NCBI GenBank assembly: GCA_963729195.1
Contig: CAVSNF010000004.1
Location: forward strand, 1-64,000
Reading direction: 5' to 3'
Source of the DNA: CAVPTL01 sp963729195
GTDB lineage: Bacteria > Actinomycetota > Thermoleophilia > Gaiellales > JAICJC01
Length of the DNA stretch: 64,000 nt
Positions 63,226 through 64,000 of the stretch are shown one piece after another; position 1 is the first letter of the stretch, and every line of letters starts with the position of its first letter. A program made the translations under genes and the position numbers. Below the pieces are notes generated by a model. It searched no databases and was not told where the DNA came from. It saw nothing but the letters and a program-made list of their open reading frames with translations.

Positions 63226-63838
63226 TCAACGCACCGGCGCGGGAGTCGGTTGGAGCACCGCCAGCCGCGACTTGATCCGCTCCAGCCGGCTTGCCTCCGG
63301 GGAGGATTCGAGTGTACGCAGGTCGAGTCTCATCAGCTGCACTCTGCCCGAAACGCGCATCGGCACAAACCCGAAGTCGGCCAGGAAGTCGTGAGGGAAG
63401 ATCGTTCGATGGCGGAGAAACCGGGTCGGGAACGGCTCTCCCGGGGCGTACCGATAGCCAAATCCCTCCAGGGCCGGCCAGCCGCGGTCGTTGCACTCGC
63501 CGATCGCAGCGAGCACCAGGCTCTGCAGCACCCAGGGGCTGTTGACGTCGGTCAGGTACGCGCAGGTGATCACCACCGCATCCCGGGCCGGTGGCCCGGC
63601 GGGCATCGTCGCCGCCCGCGGGAAGGCCGCGGCAGGGCCGTACTGGATCAGCCCGATCACGCGGTCGTCCTCGCGGTAGATCTTGCCCCACGGGCCAAAA
63701 TCATCCTCTGTTTCGGCGATGAACCGGTCGCGCTCGGCGGGCTGGCGGCCGGGTCGGGTCTGCCACCACATGCAGCGTGCGGCAGGGCGGCGGCGCGGTG
63801 TCCACGGTGGCGCCGGTGAGGTGATCGACTCGCGGCAT
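63226..63838 (-). CDS. GNAT-like acetyltransferase-fold protein
   Basis: About 203 residues after bridging one frameshift near 63770. MPRVDHLTGATVDTAPPPCR starts it; the body has WGKIYREDDRVIGLIQYGPA, VVITCAYLTDVNSPWVLQSL and GFGYRYAPGEPFPTRFLRH. The strand order and the central VITCAYL resemble GNAT-fold proteins of a type with cysteine-rich N-termini, but the acetyl-CoA loop is weak, so activity is uncertain. It precedes the ECF sigma factor gene on the same strand. Confidence 0.6.
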
Positions 63839-63843
63839 CGCCC

Positions 63844-64000
63844 TCAGCCGCTGGGGGATTCGACGTCGTCGATCACAACGGAGACGTCGCCCACATCCAG
63901 CTCGGTGGTGGCGATCAACGACGCGCGCACCGCCTGCCGCACGCGCATTGCCAGGTCTGGCAGAAGCGTGCCCCACTCGGCCACCAACCGCAGCTCCACC
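63844..64000 (-). CDS. Asp23/Gls24-family envelope stress protein, C-terminal part
   Basis: Only the last 52 codons are in the window, on the minus strand, ending in TGA at 63844-63846. The readable part (VELRLVAEWGTLLPDLAM, RVRQAVRASLIATTELDVGD, VSVVIDDVESP) fits the Asp23 family, a membrane-associated stress protein. The N-terminus is beyond the window. Confidence 0.75.
   Translation of the reverse strand, partial: VELRLVAEWGTLLPDLAMRVRQAVRASLIATTELDVGDVSVVIDDVESPSG

Overview
The window is high-G+C bacterial chromosome with tightly packed operons, many GTG/TTG starts and 1-25 bp gene overlaps. The gene content fits an Actinomycetota genome, possibly Thermoleophilia-like: TreT next to OtsA, CcmABC with a cobA-hemD fusion, a large SRP RNA upstream of dnaX-ybaB-recR, RskA-type anti-sigma control and a Flp-type pilin. 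The class-level placement is an inference from gene content only. There is no rRNA, transposase, integrase, phage gene or CRISPR array. About half of the conserved genes are broken by one to four frameshifts, roughly one per 1.5-2 kb, including single-copy housekeeping genes (dnaX, recR, hemA, hemC, asd, lysC, pgi). The two reading frames always join into a full family member, so I treat these as sequence indels and annotate each gene over its full span.

Layout. 1-7403 (minus): a chain of overlapping genes, moaC, mog, a UbiA-type prenyltransferase, ccmABC, a ccmD-like gene, hemA, hemC, cobA-hemD. 7442-12314 (minus): response regulator, histidine kinase, treT and otsA in one probable operon. 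12388-18242: a membrane protein with a degenerate peptidase-like ectodomain, moeA coupled to a PotD-like lipoprotein, and an unrecognised three-gene operon of secreted proteins that includes two tandem paralogues. 18639-32902: a class A penicillin-binding protein with MscS, a BtuF-like/HAD/trans-sulfuration/CPBP operon, chorismate mutase with a MacB-like ABC exporter, two flippase-like membrane proteins (one fused to a kinase-like domain), and a 56-residue Flp pilin. 32994-37737: a cupin/MarR divergent pair with a visible operator, tRNA-Val, an AbiEi-like/Fic fusion and a PhoD-like phosphatase. 37745-45010: glucose and pentose-phosphate genes (rpiA, pgl, gnd, zwf, pgi) with an NDH-2. 45039-52808: an IolC-like aldolase, a GlcG/HbpS protein, an MttB-family methyltransferase coupled to a histidine-ammonia-lyase-like protein without the usual MIO triad, rnhA, a drug-type ABC exporter and a beta-carbonic anhydrase. 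52922-64000: tRNA-Ser, a cyclic-nucleotide-binding protein, SRP RNA, dnaX-ybaB-recR, two ECF sigma/membrane-partner modules, a PLP decarboxylase, lysC-asd and an Asp23 protein cut by the window edge.

The most distinctive features are (i) a dispersed family of near-perfect 29-35 bp palindromes (arm GTGAATAACGGTGCC) sitting at gene 3' ends, often overlapping stop codons of both converging genes; (ii) the MttB/MIO-less-lyase pair, which could belong to breakdown of a trimethylammonium compound such as ergothioneine; (iii) the AbiEi-Fic fusion beside tRNA-Val; and (iv) the three-gene secreted-protein operon.
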